Source: Pseudomonas profundi (lineage in GTDB: Bacteria > Pseudomonadota > Gammaproteobacteria > Pseudomonadales > Pseudomonadaceae). From it: a DNA stretch of 64,000 bases. Positions 48,781 through 58,048 of the stretch are shown here, piece after piece. The notes under the pieces were generated by a model, which did not search any database, was not told where the DNA came from, and saw nothing but the letters and a program-made list of their open reading frames with translations. Every line of letters begins with the position of its first letter. Within the stretch, counting starts at the first letter, position 1. Where the stretch lies: NCBI RefSeq assembly GCF_008638305.1, contig NZ_VTPZ01000010.1:56732-120731 (forward strand). The letters are read 5' to 3'. The position numbers were made by a program, and so were the translations under genes.

Positions 48781-50535
48781 ATGTTCAGATCACTCTTATA
48801 TACACCGCTTGTATACAAAACGTCGGCTATTGCCCTGATCGGCGTGGCACTTACCATTCTATCAGGCTGCTCGGGCAGCGATCCCGCCACAACCCTGCGC
48901 ACAGAACAACCTGTCGAACAGCGAATGGCGACTCGGCATATGGTTTCTGCCGCCCACCCCGCAGCGGTTGAAGCCGGACTGGAAATGTTGCGTCGCGGCG
49001 GGCATGCAGTGGACGCAGCCATTGCCGTGCAGATGGTGCTAGGTTTTATCGAGGCGCCCGAGACCGGCATTGGCGGCGGCGGCTTCCTGTTGCTGCATGA
49101 CGAGAAAAACCAGCGCACCCTGGTGTATGACGGACGCGAAACTGCCCCCGAGGCGGCTCAACCAGAGCGTTTCATGACATTCGGCATCAGCCACCCAAGG
49201 GCACTGACTATCCCGAGTGGATCCTCGGTCGGTGTGCCGGGCCTGATCGCCATGCTCGGCGCAGCCCACCGCGAACATGGCCGGCTCTCCTGGGCCGAGC
49301 TTTTCGAGCCAGCCATCACGCTGGCCAAACAGGGGCTGCCCATGCCCCCTCGGCTGCAAGAGCAGATCGAGTCGGACTGGTCCCTGCGTTTATTTGCCGA
49401 CACGCGCGATTATTTTCGCGAACAGATCGGCGACAGCGAGCCGACGCTGCGCAACCCGCAACTGGCCGACACGCTGAGGCAACTGGCTGATCAGGGTCCC
49501 GAGGCGTTCTATCAGGGCGAGATTGCCGAGCGCTTGGTCGAGCGGATTAATGACGCGCGCTGGGGCAAGGCTGACATGGCCACCGAGGATTTCGCTGACT
49601 ACCGTCCAATCGAGCGCGAAGCAGTCTGCGCTCCTTACCGGCAATGGACAGTATGCAGTGCCGGTCCGCCCACCGCCGGCGGCCTGATTGTGCAGCAGGC
49701 GCTCGGCATGCTTGAGCATTTCCCGATCGCTGATATGGCGCCTGACGCGCCCGCCACTGTGCATTTGATAGCCGAAGCCAGCCGGCTGGCATTTGCCGAC
49801 CGCAACCATTACGTCGGCGATCCGGATTTCGTGGAGGTGCCGGTAGATCAGCTACTGGACCGCCAGTATCTGCGCCAGCGTGCGGCGTTGATCGATTCGG
49901 ACCAGGCCATGAATATTGCCCGACCGGGCGAACCGGGCCAACGGCCGGAAATGCCTGTCACCCCCAAGCCCGAGCCGGAGGAACAGGGAACCTCTCATTT
50001 CAGCGTGGTCGATGCTGACGGCAACCTGGTTGCGCTGACCAGCTCCAACGAGGCGCCCTTCGGCAGCCGCATGCTCAGCCAGGGCTTCGTGATCAACAAT
50101 CAGCTCAGCGACTTCACCTTCGATCCGCAGCTCAATGAGCACACGCATCCCAACGCGGTGGGCCCCGGTAAGCGTCCGCGTAGCTCCATGGCGCCGCTGT
50201 TCGTGTTCGATCAACAGAACAACATCCGGCTGGTGATCGGATCGCGGGGCGGCAGCCGCATCCCCGGATACGTGCTCAAGACGCTGATTGGCGTGCTGGA
50301 CTGGAACATGGATATTCAGGATGCCATGGCCCTGCCCAACATCGTCGAGCGGGGCCTGGGCATCGAGCTTGAAGCCGGCACCGATCTTGAAACGCTGAGT
50401 GAGGAACTGGAGCAACTTGGACACGAGGTCAGAATCGTTCCCATGACCAGCGGCCTGCATGGCATGGAACGCATCAACGGAACCTGGCGCGGCGGGGCTG
50501 ATCCACGGCTGGATGGCGTTGCTTTGGGAGACTGA
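48781..50535 (+). CDS. ggt: Lipoprotein gamma-glutamyltransferase
   Basis: A 584-residue gamma-glutamyltransferase, an Ntn-hydrolase that cuts itself into large and small subunits and transfers or hydrolyses gamma-glutamyl groups. The signal peptide ends in lipobox LSGC (Cys30), so the enzyme is membrane-anchored rather than free periplasmic. GIGGGGFLLLHD (about 97-108) and the autoprocessing nucleophile Thr404 in EQGTSHFSVVD are intact; SSMAPLFVF is in the small subunit. A short region 378-402 is Pro-rich. It heads a three-gene set with an amidoligase and a C26-type hydrolase, all concerned with gamma-glutamyl bonds. Confidence 0.93.
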   Translation: MFRSLLYTPLVYKTSAIALIGVALTILSGCSGSDPATTLRTEQPVEQRMATRHMVSAAHPAAVEAGLEMLRRGGHAVDAAIAVQMVLGFIEAPETGIGGGGFLLLHDEKNQRTLVYDGRETAPEAAQPERFMTFGISHPRALTIPSGSSVGVPGLIAMLGAAHREHGRLSWAELFEPAITLAKQGLPMPPRLQEQIESDWSLRLFADTRDYFREQIGDSEPTLRNPQLADTLRQLADQGPEAFYQGEIAERLVERINDARWGKADMATEDFADYRPIEREAVCAPYRQWTVCSAGPPTAGGLIVQQALGMLEHFPIADMAPDAPATVHLIAEASRLAFADRNHYVGDPDFVEVPVDQLLDRQYLRQRAALIDSDQAMNIARPGEPGQRPEMPVTPKPEPEEQGTSHFSVVDADGNLVALTSSNEAPFGSRMLSQGFVINNQLSDFTFDPQLNEHTHPNAVGPGKRPRSSMAPLFVFDQQNNIRLVIGSRGGSRIPGYVLKTLIGVLDWNMDIQDAMALPNIVERGLGIELEAGTDLETLSEELEQLGHEVRIVPMTSGLHGMERINGTWRGGADPRLDGVALGD

Positions 50536-50592
50536 GCCCGGTTTCGCTGTCACACCTTGAAGACAGACTTTTACGCATCCAGGGAGCCATGC

Positions 50593-51597
50593 ATGACCAC
50601 ATCGGATACTGCTTTTCCGTTGCCGCCGTGGCGGACCAATGCCGAAGGCAACCTGCGCCGGGTCGGTGTCGAGCTGGAAATGAACGGCCTGGATATTGAT
50701 CGCCTGGCAGCTGTTGCGGCCAACTTTCTCAACTGCCAGGTCGAGCCGAGTAGCCGCTATGAGCGCACCTTGCGTGGCGATCCAGCGGGCGATTGGGTGG
50801 TGGAACTGGATTTTCGCCTGCTCAAGAACATGGGCCGCGAACAGCGCATGGAGGAGGACCTGGGCGATGAGCTTAAATCCTCGGCCGAAGACCTGCTGAA
50901 ATGGGTCGCAGACAGCCTGGTCCCGCTGGAGCTGGTCAGCCCACCACTGCCCATGGATCGTCTCGGCGAGGTCAACAAACTGATCGTTGAGCTACGCGAA
51001 GCCGGGGCCAAGGGCACTGCTGATCGGGTGGCGAATGCTTTCGGCATGCAGTTCAACCCGGAAATGCCTGACACTGAAGCCGAAACCATCTGCGCCTACC
51101 TCAAGGCCTTCATGTGCCTCTATGATTGGCTGAATGCCCGCGCCAATATCAACATGACCCGCAAACTTACCTCGTATGTCGATCCGTTCCCGGCGGTGTA
51201 CGTGCGCCAGGTGATCAATCCCGCCTACCGGCCGAATCTGCCGACGCTGATCAGTGATTATCTACGCGATAACCCCACGCGCAACCGGGCGCTGGACATG
51301 TTGCCGCTGTTCAAGCATCTGGATCCCCACCGGGTCGCCGCGCATACCGGTGATAAATTGATCAAGTCGCGTCCAACGCTGCATTACCGCCTGCCCGATT
51401 GCCGAATCGATCAACCGGGATGGGGCATGCATCTGGCCTGGAATGACTGGCTTGAAGTGGAATACCTGGCAGCCGACGCGCCCCGTCTCGAAGCCTGCTG
51501 CAGAGCCTATTCGCAACATCTTGAGCGTGGCGTGGGCCGTCTGCTGTCGCGCTGGGCCGAAGAAACCCGCAGGCACTGGTTGCGCAAAACTGAATGA
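50593..51597 (+). CDS. Amidoligase family protein (glutamine-synthetase-like fold)
   Basis: A 334-residue ATP-dependent carboxylate-amine ligase of the amidoligase_2 type. The metal/ATP motif RVGVELEMNGL (23-33) is diagnostic, with matching acidic residues in DWVVELDFRLL and a conserved SPPLPMDRL segment; KSRPTLHYRLPDCRID lies late. Such enzymes form amide bonds between small molecules or on peptides; their substrates are mostly unknown. The ATG at 50593 has AGGGAG upstream. Its stop overlaps the C26-type gene (ATGA), so the pair is made together. Known comparative work links this family with class I amidotransferase-like hydrolases. Confidence 0.88.
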   Translation: MTTSDTAFPLPPWRTNAEGNLRRVGVELEMNGLDIDRLAAVAANFLNCQVEPSSRYERTLRGDPAGDWVVELDFRLLKNMGREQRMEEDLGDELKSSAEDLLKWVADSLVPLELVSPPLPMDRLGEVNKLIVELREAGAKGTADRVANAFGMQFNPEMPDTEAETICAYLKAFMCLYDWLNARANINMTRKLTSYVDPFPAVYVRQVINPAYRPNLPTLISDYLRDNPTRNRALDMLPLFKHLDPHRVAAHTGDKLIKSRPTLHYRLPDCRIDQPGWGMHLAWNDWLEVEYLAADAPRLEACCRAYSQHLERGVGRLLSRWAEETRRHWLRKTE

Positions 51598-52274
51598 GCA
51601 AACCGATTATCGCGATTACCGGGCCCACACGGGGCGCGTTTGGCCCACGTTTTCTGGTTGCCATGGCGGTGCGTCTGTATGGCGGACAACCGCTGCAGGT
51701 GCGGCCGGGCGATCCGATTACAGCGTTGAATTATGATGGCGTGGTGGTCACCGGCGGGCACGATATCGATCCGGTGCTTTATGCCGCGGAACCCGAGGTG
51801 CAACCCAAATACGACTCGGAACGTGATGCGCTGGAAATCGTCGTGATTGACGACGCACTCAAGCGCCACCTCCCGTTATTGGGGATCTGCCGAGGAGCTC
51901 AGCTGCTCAACGCGCGTCGCGGTGGCAACCTGTTCCAGGAGTTGAAATCACATCGCAAGATGACCTCGAACCGCTGGACCATACTGCCGCTGAAAACGCT
52001 GCTGCTTGAACCCCAAACATTCGTCAGCCGGCTGCTTCGCACTCACCGATGCAAGATCAACAGTCTGCACAATCAGGCTATCGACCGCGTCGGTGTAGAT
52101 TTGCAGGTGACCGGGCGCGATCTCGACGGCATCGTCCAGGCTATCGAGGATCCGGGCCATCCCTTCCTGCTCGGTGTGCAATGGCACCCGGAGTTTTTGC
52201 TGTTTATCAGCCGCCAACGGCGCATCTTCAAGGCGCTGCTGGCAGCGTGCAAGGGGCAGCAACCGGTCGTCTGA
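51594..52274 (+). CDS. Peptidase C26 / gamma-glutamyl hydrolase-like (class I GATase)
   Basis: A 226-residue class I amidotransferase-fold enzyme resembling PuuD. Catalytic Cys99 is in LGICRGAQLL, and His198 and Glu200 in QWHPEFLL complete the triad; VVTGGHDIDPVLY is typical. It probably hydrolyses a gamma-glutamyl amide. Between 105 and 165 it departs from PuuD (NARRGGNLFQELKSHRKMTS), so the substrate may differ. It is coupled to the amidoligase by a four-base overlap and is convergent with recD, whose stop is adjacent. Confidence 0.9.
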   Translation: MSKPIIAITGPTRGAFGPRFLVAMAVRLYGGQPLQVRPGDPITALNYDGVVVTGGHDIDPVLYAAEPEVQPKYDSERDALEIVVIDDALKRHLPLLGICRGAQLLNARRGGNLFQELKSHRKMTSNRWTILPLKTLLLEPQTFVSRLLRTHRCKINSLHNQAIDRVGVDLQVTGRDLDGIVQAIEDPGHPFLLGVQWHPEFLLFISRQRRIFKALLAACKGQQPVV

Positions 52275-54368
52275 TCAGGTTGTGCTCACGTTCAACCCGC
52301 TGATACGCCGTACCGGCTGCGCCACCGCCGCCTCGAAGATGCCCTGCCGCGTTTCCACCAGCGTAAATTGCTGGCTGGCGCGGGTAATGCCGGTGTAGAC
52401 CAGCTCCTTGGTCAATACCGGGCTGCGGGTTTCGGGCAGGATCAGCACCGTGTGCGCGAATTCCGAACCCTGGGATTTGTGCACAGTCATGGCAAACACC
52501 GTTTCTACCTCGGTCAACCGGCTGGGCAGGATGAAGCGCAAACTGCCGGAACCATCGTTGCGCGGGAAAGCGACCCGCAGCACCAGCCGCTCCGGCTCGC
52601 CCTCGCGCAGGGGTTTGTCCTTGACCTTCATGGCGATGCCGATATCACCATTCATCAATCCCAGGTTGTAATCGTTGCGCGTGACCAGCACCGGCCGCCC
52701 CTCATACCAGGCCTGACTGCTATCAAGCAGACCGCGGCGCTGCAGAATCTCCGCGATACGCCGGTTCAGGTTCTCAATGCCCCACGGACCCTTGCGCACC
52801 GCGCAGAGCACCTGAAATGCATCGAATGACGTCAGCACCGACCGCGCCCAGTTTTCCCAGGCGGGGCTGGTTGCTGGGGTCTCGGCGGCGGGACGTTCGG
52901 TAGTCAATCTGTCGAGATACTGCGCGTAGCCAGGCAAGCCCTCGCCCAGAGTGCCGAGCATCATCGTACTCAACGCGGCGTCTTCGACCGAGCCGAGCAG
53001 CCGACTGCGAATGTCCGGATATCCTGCGTTCAACACGCTACGCGCGGCCTGCGGGTCGCTGCGATTCACCGCCCGTGCCAGCTCGCCAATGCCGCTCTGG
53101 GCACCGAAGCGATGCGAATGCCGCAGCATGACCGTCTGCTGCGCCAATGGGTGCTGCTGCGAATCGCCGGTCTCCAGGCCCGCCGGCGCCAGCAATTGAC
53201 CGCCGACCTGTTCCAGCCATTGGCGGGTTTCCGGGGAATAGCGCCCCGCTTCGGCATCGCGGCACAGGTCGCCAAGCACCGCGCCGGCCTCCACCGAGGC
53301 CAGTTGATCCTTGTCGCCGAGCAGCACCAGTCGTGCATGGGCGGGCAAGGCGCCCAGCAGATTGGCCATCATTTCCAGATCGATCATCGAGGCTTCATCC
53401 ACCACCAGTACGTCCAGTGGCAGCGGATTGCCCGCATGATGACGGAAATGGCGGGTGTCCGGTCGGCTGCCTAGCAGGCGGTGAACCGTCGTCACCGCCG
53501 TGGGAATCTCTTCGAGTACCGCAGGGCTGAGCGTCAGCTGTCCGACCTGCCTGCCAATCGACTCGGTCAAACGCGCTGCGGCCTTGCCGGTGGGCGCAGC
53601 CAGACGAATGCGCAGTGGTCGTCCTGCCTGGACGGCCGGCTCCTGCAATAGCGCCAGCAGCCGTACCACAGTGGTGGTCTTGCCGGTTCCCGGCCCGCCG
53701 GTGATGATGCTGAAAGCGCCGCGCGCCGCCACGGCGCAGGCCAGCTTCTGCCAATCCGGCTGCGTCTGGCTGCTGGCGAACAACCGCTCCAGCCCTGCCT
53801 GAAAACCCTCCGGCAATACCAATGGTCGACTCAGCCGCTGGCGCAGCGAATCCATCACCTGGCGTTCGTACCGCCAATAGCGGCGCAGGTAAAGCCGTGC
53901 CCCGCGCAGCACCAGCGGCTCACCGCCACCCCCGCCGGCTTCGCTGTCGACCACGCCGCTGGCCGCGAGTATCGCCAGCCAATCCGCCGCCTGCACCGCA
54001 GCAAGCACCTGCGAGGGAAGCGCTACGCCTAGTGCCGCATCGTCACCCTCCGGGGGCAAGGACAGGGCAAAATCAGGGGCGCGCAGTGTTTCCCCGATGT
54101 CCAGACAAACGTGTCCATGGCCAAGCTGATGGCTGGTCAGTGCGGCGGCCATCAGCGTCAACGGCGCGCTATCGGCGTCCAGCTCGAGCATGAAGGCGGC
54201 CAGCGCACGGTCAAGTGCGCGCAACCAGCCAAGCTCGACCCACCGATCAAGCAACGCCAGCGTGGCCGGAATATCCCCCAGAGCACCCTGGTCCGGCCCA
54301 TTTTCAGGCGGCGCCTGGTTGGGATCAGCTTCGGGACTGCTGAGCAGATCAAGTTGTTCGACAGTCAT
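52275..54368 (-). CDS. recD: Exodeoxyribonuclease V alpha subunit RecD
   Basis: A 697-residue RecD, the 5'-3' helicase of RecBCD. N-terminal domain about 1-190, then the superfamily 1B helicase: Walker A TGGPGTGKTTT (223-233), Walker B VVDEASMIDLEMM, LLGDKDQLASVEAGAVLGDL, and the C-terminal VHKSQGSEFAHTVLI and TGITRASQQFTLV motifs. All helicase motifs appear intact. The start overlaps the recB stop (ATGA). It is the last gene of recC-recB-recD, the pseudomonad order. Confidence 0.96.
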   Translation of the reverse strand: MTVEQLDLLSSPEADPNQAPPENGPDQGALGDIPATLALLDRWVELGWLRALDRALAAFMLELDADSAPLTLMAAALTSHQLGHGHVCLDIGETLRAPDFALSLPPEGDDAALGVALPSQVLAAVQAADWLAILAASGVVDSEAGGGGGEPLVLRGARLYLRRYWRYERQVMDSLRQRLSRPLVLPEGFQAGLERLFASSQTQPDWQKLACAVAARGAFSIITGGPGTGKTTTVVRLLALLQEPAVQAGRPLRIRLAAPTGKAAARLTESIGRQVGQLTLSPAVLEEIPTAVTTVHRLLGSRPDTRHFRHHAGNPLPLDVLVVDEASMIDLEMMANLLGALPAHARLVLLGDKDQLASVEAGAVLGDLCRDAEAGRYSPETRQWLEQVGGQLLAPAGLETGDSQQHPLAQQTVMLRHSHRFGAQSGIGELARAVNRSDPQAARSVLNAGYPDIRSRLLGSVEDAALSTMMLGTLGEGLPGYAQYLDRLTTERPAAETPATSPAWENWARSVLTSFDAFQVLCAVRKGPWGIENLNRRIAEILQRRGLLDSSQAWYEGRPVLVTRNDYNLGLMNGDIGIAMKVKDKPLREGEPERLVLRVAFPRNDGSGSLRFILPSRLTEVETVFAMTVHKSQGSEFAHTVLILPETRSPVLTKELVYTGITRASQQFTLVETRQGIFEAAVAQPVRRISGLNVSTT

Positions 54369-57300
54369 GACACCACCTCATCCAGCACCAGAGATTCACC
54401 GGCGAACAACCTGTCCAGCGACTCGATAAGCTCGCGTGGCGGACGGCAATGCCAGATGCCGGCATTCTCCGCAGCGCCGCCCCGCACAAACCAGTACACC
54501 GCGCCACCCACGTGCTGGTTGTAGTCATAACCTGGCAGGCGGGCCTTGAGCTGGCGGTGTAGCGCCAGCAGATAAAACACGAACTGGAGATCGTAGCGGT
54601 GCTCAAGCACAGCCGACTCCATTGCCGCCTCGGTATAGGCCGTTTCGTCCTGGCCCAGCCAATTGGACTTGTAATCGACCACGTAATAGCGCGACTCATG
54701 CTCGCACACCAGATCGATGTAGCCCTTGAACAAGCCGTTGAGCCGCTCCGGCGCCAGCGGTGCGCGCGGCTGGCCGGGCAGCACCTGGGCCTGCACCAAC
54801 GCATCCAGCTGCTGGCCATCAACCCGGCTGGCAGCGAACAGAAACTCCATCTCGGCCTGATACTGCTCGGGCTCCAGCCCCGCCAGGCTCAGCTTCTCGG
54901 TTCCCGCCAATGGCCAGGGCCGGTTGATCAAGCCGCTCAGCCACTCAGCCAGCGGCGTAACCCACTGCTCCCAGCCGCGCCGAACGCAGCGCGGGCGCAG
55001 CAATTGCTCACAGGCGCTTGCGGTTGCCAGTTTGCTGAAACCTTCCATACCGGCCAGCTCAAGCAAACCATGCAGAAAGGTGCCGGGGCCTGGGCCACGG
55101 GGGAAGCGGTGAATGGTGGCCAGCTCTCCCGCACGCAGCGGCACGAAGATCGAGTGGCGCTCATCATCCGTGGCTTTTTGCGCCGCCGGGCTATCCGGCG
55201 CGGCATCGTCCGAGCGGGTGCGCTGCAGCACTCTGTCGTCGGGGCGCAAGGCACTGTACGAGGCTATCCACCAGTGCTCGGCCGCGCGCCGTTGCGTATG
55301 TCGGGCATGCAATTCTGGCACGGGACCGGTTATTGGCTGGAAGCATTCGTCGGAGGAATCGGGCACTGGCTGCGCCTCGACGATGCCTGGCGCGGACCAC
55401 TGCGCCAGCAGGCCCGGCAGCACGGCGGAAGACGTCAACGCTTGCCCGCCGCTCAACAGTTGCCCCACAGCCGAGCGGTGCAGAATCGAAGCCTTGCCGT
55501 TGCCGTGCTTGATGTCGGCCATGCCCAACCAGCAGGCGTGCCGCGCACGGGTCAGAGCGACATATAAAAGTCGCAAGTCCTCGGCGAGCCGTTCGGCGTC
55601 CGCCTGGGCCACTTCGTCTTCGGTCGGCTCGAGTATCAATCTTGCGGTTTCGCCATCATGCAGGCGGACCGGGGCGTCCTTGTTGACCGGCCTGACGCCA
55701 CAGATAAAGGGCAGAAATACCAGCGGGTACTCCAGGCCCTTGGATTTGTGAATGGTCACCACCTTGACCAGCGCAGCATCGCTTTCCAGACGCAGGATTT
55801 GTTCATCCGAAGCACTGGCAGAAGGGTTTGCCAGCAGCTCGGCCAGATGACGCACCAGCGCCTGCTCACCATCCAGTTCGCGCGAGGCCTGTTGTAACAG
55901 CTCGGCGAGATGCAGCAGATTGGTCAGGCGGCGCTCACCATCGCTTTCTGCCAGCAGGCGCGCCGGCAAATCGAAGTCATGGATGAGTTTGCGCAGCATG
56001 GGCAGCACACCCTGACGTAGCCAGACCCGGCGGTAGTCGCGGAACTGGAATACCCGCTGTTCCCAGATGCGCTCGTCCTGGTTTAGCTCATCCAGCACCG
56101 TCCAGGCCAGGCCGAGTGTGGCGCTGGCCAGGGCCGCCCGCAGCAGGCGGTCGTTATCCGGCTCGGCGCAGGCACGCAACCAGCGCAGCACATCCGCTGC
56201 CTCGCCAGTGGTCAGCACCGAGTCCTTGTCCGAGAGATAGACGCTGCGCACGCCCCGCGCTGCCAGTTCGCTGCGTATCGCCTGCGCCTCACGGAAACCG
56301 CGCACCAGCACCGCCATGTCTGCCGGGCGCACCCCGCGCATACCATGTTGCGGATCCAGGAAACCCGCCTGATTCTGCTGACCAAGGTTGAGCAGGCGCA
56401 CCATTTCGCTGGCGCAGCGGGCGGCCATTTCCTGCTGATAGACGCCGCCCGCCAGCGGCTCTTCGCTGGACAAATGCCAGGCGGTCAGCGCTGGCGGAGT
56501 CTGCTCCTCCACGGTCCAGACTTCCGGTCGCCCCTTGGCAGCGACTTCGATAAAGGGCAAGGGCCGCTCATCGCCGTTGGCAAACAGAAAGGCGCCGCGG
56601 CCATCCGGACGTTTCTCGGCAAGGTCAAACACCCGGTTGACCGCTTTCACCATGGAATGGCTGGAGCGGAAGTTGGTGTCCAGGTTCTCGTGGCGTCCGG
56701 CGGTGGCCTTCTTGGCCTGCAGATAGGTATGGATATCCGCGCCGCGGAAGGCATAGATCGCCTGCTTGGGATCACCAATCAGAAACAATCCGTACTCGGG
56801 ATCGTTTTCCGTCACCCGATACACGCGGTCGAAGATCCGGTACTGCAGCGGATCGGTGTCCTGGAATTCGTCGATCAGGGCTACCGGAAACTGCCGGCGA
56901 ATGACGTCCGCCAGCCGCTCACCGTTTGCGCCGTGCAAGGCAACGTCGAGCCGGGCAAGCATGTCATCGAACCCCATTTCGGCGCGGCGGCGTTTTTCCT
57001 GCTCGAAACGCTGACGGATCCAACCAGCCGCATGCCGCAGCGCGGCCTGGCGGGGATTGGGTAATGCCTGAAGATCGGCCTGCAATGTGGCCAGCGCATC
57101 CAGCGCAGCATGTGAAGGCACGTCGCCGGTCTTCCAGGCTTCGGCGAGCCCGTCATGACACAGGCGTTTCCAGGCTGCGTCCGGCAAGTCGAGCAATTGC
57201 ACAGGCGGGTCACCGGCCCAACTGCGCAACTTCTCGCACCAGGGCGCGTAGTAGCGTTTTTGCACCTTGCGCTTGTCCACATGGCCGACCTCTACGGCCC

Positions 57301-58048
57301 TATCAAGCAGCGACTCCAACTCATCAACCCAGGCAGCCCACGGCGCTTTGAGTTGCGCCAGGCGCTCTTCGGCCTGGGCCAGCACCGGCACAATCAGCTC
57401 GTCCAGCGATTGCCCGGGATGCTCCAGCGACTCCTGAAAGAGAGCCTTGACCTGGGAAATCAGGCGATCCGGCTCGCCCCAACTCTGGCGCACCCATAAC
57501 AACCCACCGGCGCTGAGGCTATAGCACTGTTGACGCCAGTAATCGCGCACCACTTCGGCCAGCAATTCGCTGTGATCGGTCTCCAGCTGCTGAGTGAAGA
57601 GGCTACCGCTATCGAAGGCATGTTCGCGCAACATGCGCTGGCACCAGCTATGGATAGTCGAGACGGCGGCCTGGTCCATCCATTGCGCAGCGATATCCAG
57701 TCGACGCGCGCAGGCCGGCCAATCCGCCGCGTCGTAATCATCCAGCAGGCTCTGCAAGACGGTGTCGGCATTAGCCAGCTCACCGCGAAACGCCTGAGCT
57801 GCTTCCACCAGCCGGGCACGAATGCGGTCGCGCAACTCGCGCGTCGCCGCATCGGTAAAGGTCACCACCAGAATTTCCGGCGGTAACAACTCCCGTCCCA
57901 GCCCGGCTTCACTTCCGCCGTGCCCTAGCACCAGCCGTAAGTACAGCGCGGAGATGGTAAAGGTCTTGCCCGTCCCGGCGCTGGCCTCGATCAGCCGACT
58001 TCCACGCAGGGGGAAACGCAGCGCCAGGGGGCGCGCATCCGTGCTCAT
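54365..58048 (-). CDS. recB: Exodeoxyribonuclease V beta subunit RecB
   Basis: A 1227-residue RecB, the 3'-5' helicase and the only nuclease of RecBCD. Walker A EASAGTGKTFTI (21-32); DEFQDTDPLQYRIFDRVY (Walker B); GDPKQAIYAFRGADIHTY; VTIHKSKGLEYPLVFLP. The C-terminal nuclease domain has the catalytic segment YYVVDYKSNWLG (Asp and Lys). Length is slightly above E. coli RecB. Start and stop overlap recC and recD by four bases each, so the three subunits are translationally coupled. Confidence 0.97.
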   Translation of the reverse strand: MSTDARPLALRFPLRGSRLIEASAGTGKTFTISALYLRLVLGHGGSEAGLGRELLPPEILVVTFTDAATRELRDRIRARLVEAAQAFRGELANADTVLQSLLDDYDAADWPACARRLDIAAQWMDQAAVSTIHSWCQRMLREHAFDSGSLFTQQLETDHSELLAEVVRDYWRQQCYSLSAGGLLWVRQSWGEPDRLISQVKALFQESLEHPGQSLDELIVPVLAQAEERLAQLKAPWAAWVDELESLLDRAVEVGHVDKRKVQKRYYAPWCEKLRSWAGDPPVQLLDLPDAAWKRLCHDGLAEAWKTGDVPSHAALDALATLQADLQALPNPRQAALRHAAGWIRQRFEQEKRRRAEMGFDDMLARLDVALHGANGERLADVIRRQFPVALIDEFQDTDPLQYRIFDRVYRVTENDPEYGLFLIGDPKQAIYAFRGADIHTYLQAKKATAGRHENLDTNFRSSHSMVKAVNRVFDLAEKRPDGRGAFLFANGDERPLPFIEVAAKGRPEVWTVEEQTPPALTAWHLSSEEPLAGGVYQQEMAARCASEMVRLLNLGQQNQAGFLDPQHGMRGVRPADMAVLVRGFREAQAIRSELAARGVRSVYLSDKDSVLTTGEAADVLRWLRACAEPDNDRLLRAALASATLGLAWTVLDELNQDERIWEQRVFQFRDYRRVWLRQGVLPMLRKLIHDFDLPARLLAESDGERRLTNLLHLAELLQQASRELDGEQALVRHLAELLANPSASASDEQILRLESDAALVKVVTIHKSKGLEYPLVFLPFICGVRPVNKDAPVRLHDGETARLILEPTEDEVAQADAERLAEDLRLLYVALTRARHACWLGMADIKHGNGKASILHRSAVGQLLSGGQALTSSAVLPGLLAQWSAPGIVEAQPVPDSSDECFQPITGPVPELHARHTQRRAAEHWWIASYSALRPDDRVLQRTRSDDAAPDSPAAQKATDDERHSIFVPLRAGELATIHRFPRGPGPGTFLHGLLELAGMEGFSKLATASACEQLLRPRCVRRGWEQWVTPLAEWLSGLINRPWPLAGTEKLSLAGLEPEQYQAEMEFLFAASRVDGQQLDALVQAQVLPGQPRAPLAPERLNGLFKGYIDLVCEHESRYYVVDYKSNWLGQDETAYTEAAMESAVLEHRYDLQFVFYLLALHRQLKARLPGYDYNQHVGGAVYWFVRGGAAENAGIWHCRPPRELIESLDRLFAGESLVLDEVVS

